DNA of 64,000 bases, from the NCBI GenBank assembly GCA_028823955.1, contig JAPPFE010000044.1, forward strand, positions 1 to 64,000, given 5' to 3'. The notes beneath the pieces are model-generated. The model was not told the origin of the DNA, did not search any database, and worked only from the letters and a program-made list of their open reading frames with translations. This DNA comes from Candidatus Dadabacteria bacterium (lineage in GTDB: Bacteria; Desulfobacterota_D; UBA1144; Nemesobacterales; Nemesobacteraceae). Below are positions 62,245 to 64,000 of the stretch, in pieces (positions within the stretch are counted from its first letter, which is position 1; the number at the start of each line of letters is the position of its first letter). The translations under genes and the position numbers were made by a program.

Positions 62245-63627
62245 ATGCTAAAGGTGTCCGGAAAACAGGTTGCGGCTGTTTTTGGGATTGTGCTTCTGAT
62301 CATTGCTCTCATAAAAGTCATCTCCATTGCCGAGATGAGCCCTCCCGTCATATCCTTTGAGCGGGATGTTAAGAGTCTCGGCTTAAAGCCCCTTGAGGTG
62401 ACGGTGTCTGACAAGGGCACAGGGCTTTCCAAGGTGCGCATTTCTCTGCTTGACGCTTACGGGGAATCCGTTCTTGTTGAAAAAGAATACGAGAAAGGAA
62501 CTAAAAGCGATGTAATAAGCGTGAGAATCAACCCCGAGAAGCTTGGCATAAAAAGCGGCGCAGCGGAACTTTTAATAGAGGCGACTGACCGTTTCATGAA
62601 TGGTCTTCTCCCCGGGAAAAAAGCTGTTTTCAGCCAGAGAGTCACCCTGGATTTCATCCCTCCCGAGATACAGGAACTCTCGCCCGCGCTGTACATAAGA
62701 CACGGGGGCGCGGGAGTTGTCATCTACAAGGTTTCTGAGGACACGGTCTCAAGCGGCGTTGAAATAAAAGATCTCTTCTTTGAAGGCTACACGGGATACT
62801 TCGAAGACCCCTCGGTATACCTTGCCTTTTTCGCCTACCCGTATAATGCGGAGAAGGGCGAGAAGATAGAAATTCTTGCGGCCGACGCGGCCGGCAACGA
62901 AGCGAGGGAGTCTGTTTATTACAGGCTTCTTCGGGCCTCGTACGTAAAGGATGAGATAGGCCTCTCCGAGTGGTTTCTTAAAAGCAAAGTGCTTCCGCTT
63001 TTCACCAAGGTTTACGGCTATTCCCCGGTCGGAGATGACGGGAAACCTGATTTGCGTAAGGCGTTTCTGAAGATCAACAGCGAAACGAGAAAGGAAAACG
63101 ACAACAGGATATATGAGATTGGAAGACAAAGCGGGGAGGAGATTCTCTGGAAAGGGAAGTTCAACCAGCTTCGCAATTCCAAGGTGGGCGCGACATTTGC
63201 GGACCACAGGAAATACCTGCTGGACGGCAACGTGATCGACAATCAGTATCACCTCGGCTACGACCTCTCGGTTACTAAAAAATACCCTGTTCCCGCCTCC
63301 AACACCGGAGTGGTGGTCTTCGCTGAGCACCTCGGCATATACGGCAATACGGTCATCGTCGACCATGGAATGGGAGTTATGAGTCTTTACTCCCACCTGA
63401 GCTCGATGGATGTGAGCGTCGGGGACAGCGTGGGGAAAAAAGATATCGTGGGGAGGACGGGCACTACCGGGCTTGCCGTTGGAGATCATCTGCACTTCGG
63501 GGTTTACGTCCAGGGAGTTCCGGTGAGGCCGCTTGAGTGGTGGGACGCCAAGTGGATCAACGACAACATACTGTACAAGGTTAACTACGTTAAGAAGAAT
63601 TTCGGGGTCGTGGAGAATCCGCGTTGA
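62245..63627 (+). CDS. M23 family metallopeptidase
   Basis: HLGYDLSVTKKYPVPASNTGVVVFAEHLGIYGNTVIVDHGMGVMSLYSHLSSMDVSVGDSV...GTTGLAVGDHLHFGVYVQG. Confidence 0.93.
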   Translation: MLKVSGKQVAAVFGIVLLIIALIKVISIAEMSPPVISFERDVKSLGLKPLEVTVSDKGTGLSKVRISLLDAYGESVLVEKEYEKGTKSDVISVRINPEKLGIKSGAAELLIEATDRFMNGLLPGKKAVFSQRVTLDFIPPEIQELSPALYIRHGGAGVVIYKVSEDTVSSGVEIKDLFFEGYTGYFEDPSVYLAFFAYPYNAEKGEKIEILAADAAGNEARESVYYRLLRASYVKDEIGLSEWFLKSKVLPLFTKVYGYSPVGDDGKPDLRKAFLKINSETRKENDNRIYEIGRQSGEEILWKGKFNQLRNSKVGATFADHRKYLLDGNVIDNQYHLGYDLSVTKKYPVPASNTGVVVFAEHLGIYGNTVIVDHGMGVMSLYSHLSSMDVSVGDSVGKKDIVGRTGTTGLAVGDHLHFGVYVQGVPVRPLEWWDAKWINDNILYKVNYVKKNFGVVENPR

Positions 63628-64000
63628 TTGTCTACGGCAAGAACTCGGTCACAGAACTTCTCCGCAACTCTCCTCGGGAGATAAAGAAAATCATGGTCTC
63701 GGAGAATTTCGACGTTTCTTCTGACCCGAGGATTAACGCCTCGATCAGGAAATTCCGCATAAAACTCACCCATCTTCCCAGAAACGCGATTACGGACATA
63801 TGCAAAAGCCCGAATCACCAGGGCATAGCGGCTGAAATCTCTGATTTTACCTACAGTTCGGTTGAGGAGATTCTCAGTGTGGCAAGGGAAAGGCAGGAGA
63901 AGGTTTTTCTTCTTGTTCTCGATCATATAGAAGACCCGCAGAATCTCGGCGCCATAATAAGGACCGCGGATTTTCTCGGAGTCCATGGGATCGTGATACC
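63624..64000 (+). CDS. TrmH/RlmB-family rRNA/tRNA 2'-O-methyltransferase, partial (runs off window)
   Basis: From a TTG overlapping the upstream stop: LIVYGKNSVTELLRNSPREIKKIMVSE...NHQGIAAEISDF...VFLLVLDHIEDPQNLGAIIRTADFLGVHGIVI. Confidence 0.88.
   Translation, partial: MIVYGKNSVTELLRNSPREIKKIMVSENFDVSSDPRINASIRKFRIKLTHLPRNAITDICKSPNHQGIAAEISDFTYSSVEEILSVARERQEKVFLLVLDHIEDPQNLGAIIRTADFLGVHGIVI

Overview
This 64 kb window looks like one chromosomal contig from an uncultured Gram-negative bacterium. The gene set is Deltaproteobacteria/Dadabacteria-like, but that placement is only a guess from gene style. Most of the window is ordinary core genome: sucD, yicC, dapB, tgt-yajC-secD-secF, pheS, dcd, gyrB, nuoG-nuoH, tatA/B-like, hisS, trxA, an RND efflux pair, fumC, addB-addA, tRNA-Arg(CCT), an mntR plus Mn/Zn ABC operon, der, tamB, an M23 peptidase and a partial trmH/rlmB. 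A compact, partly AT-rich accessory region at about 30.3-42.0 kb sits between core genes and resembles a defence island. It carries a HEPN-motif protein, a TcmP + Gp37/Gp68 (DUF5131) pair, a 1704-aa single-chain Type ISP-like restriction-modification enzyme with a Doc toxin gene 2 nt downstream of its stop, and a large protein joining a 'PPKY'-type N-terminal module, a nuclease-like segment and a carbon-nitrogen hydrolase (nitrilase) domain. The reading frame of that last gene is interrupted by a single in-frame TAG. Outside the island, the main oddities are a HyuB/membrane-dipeptidase (M19) gene fusion, a sucD whose homology-supported start codon is ATA, two metal-ABC permeases with C-terminal winged-helix-like tails, and a hairpin-rich 170-nt intergenic region upstream of hisS. 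No CRISPR array, rRNA, integrase or transposase was recognised. All assignments come from reading motifs by eye; no database search was run.
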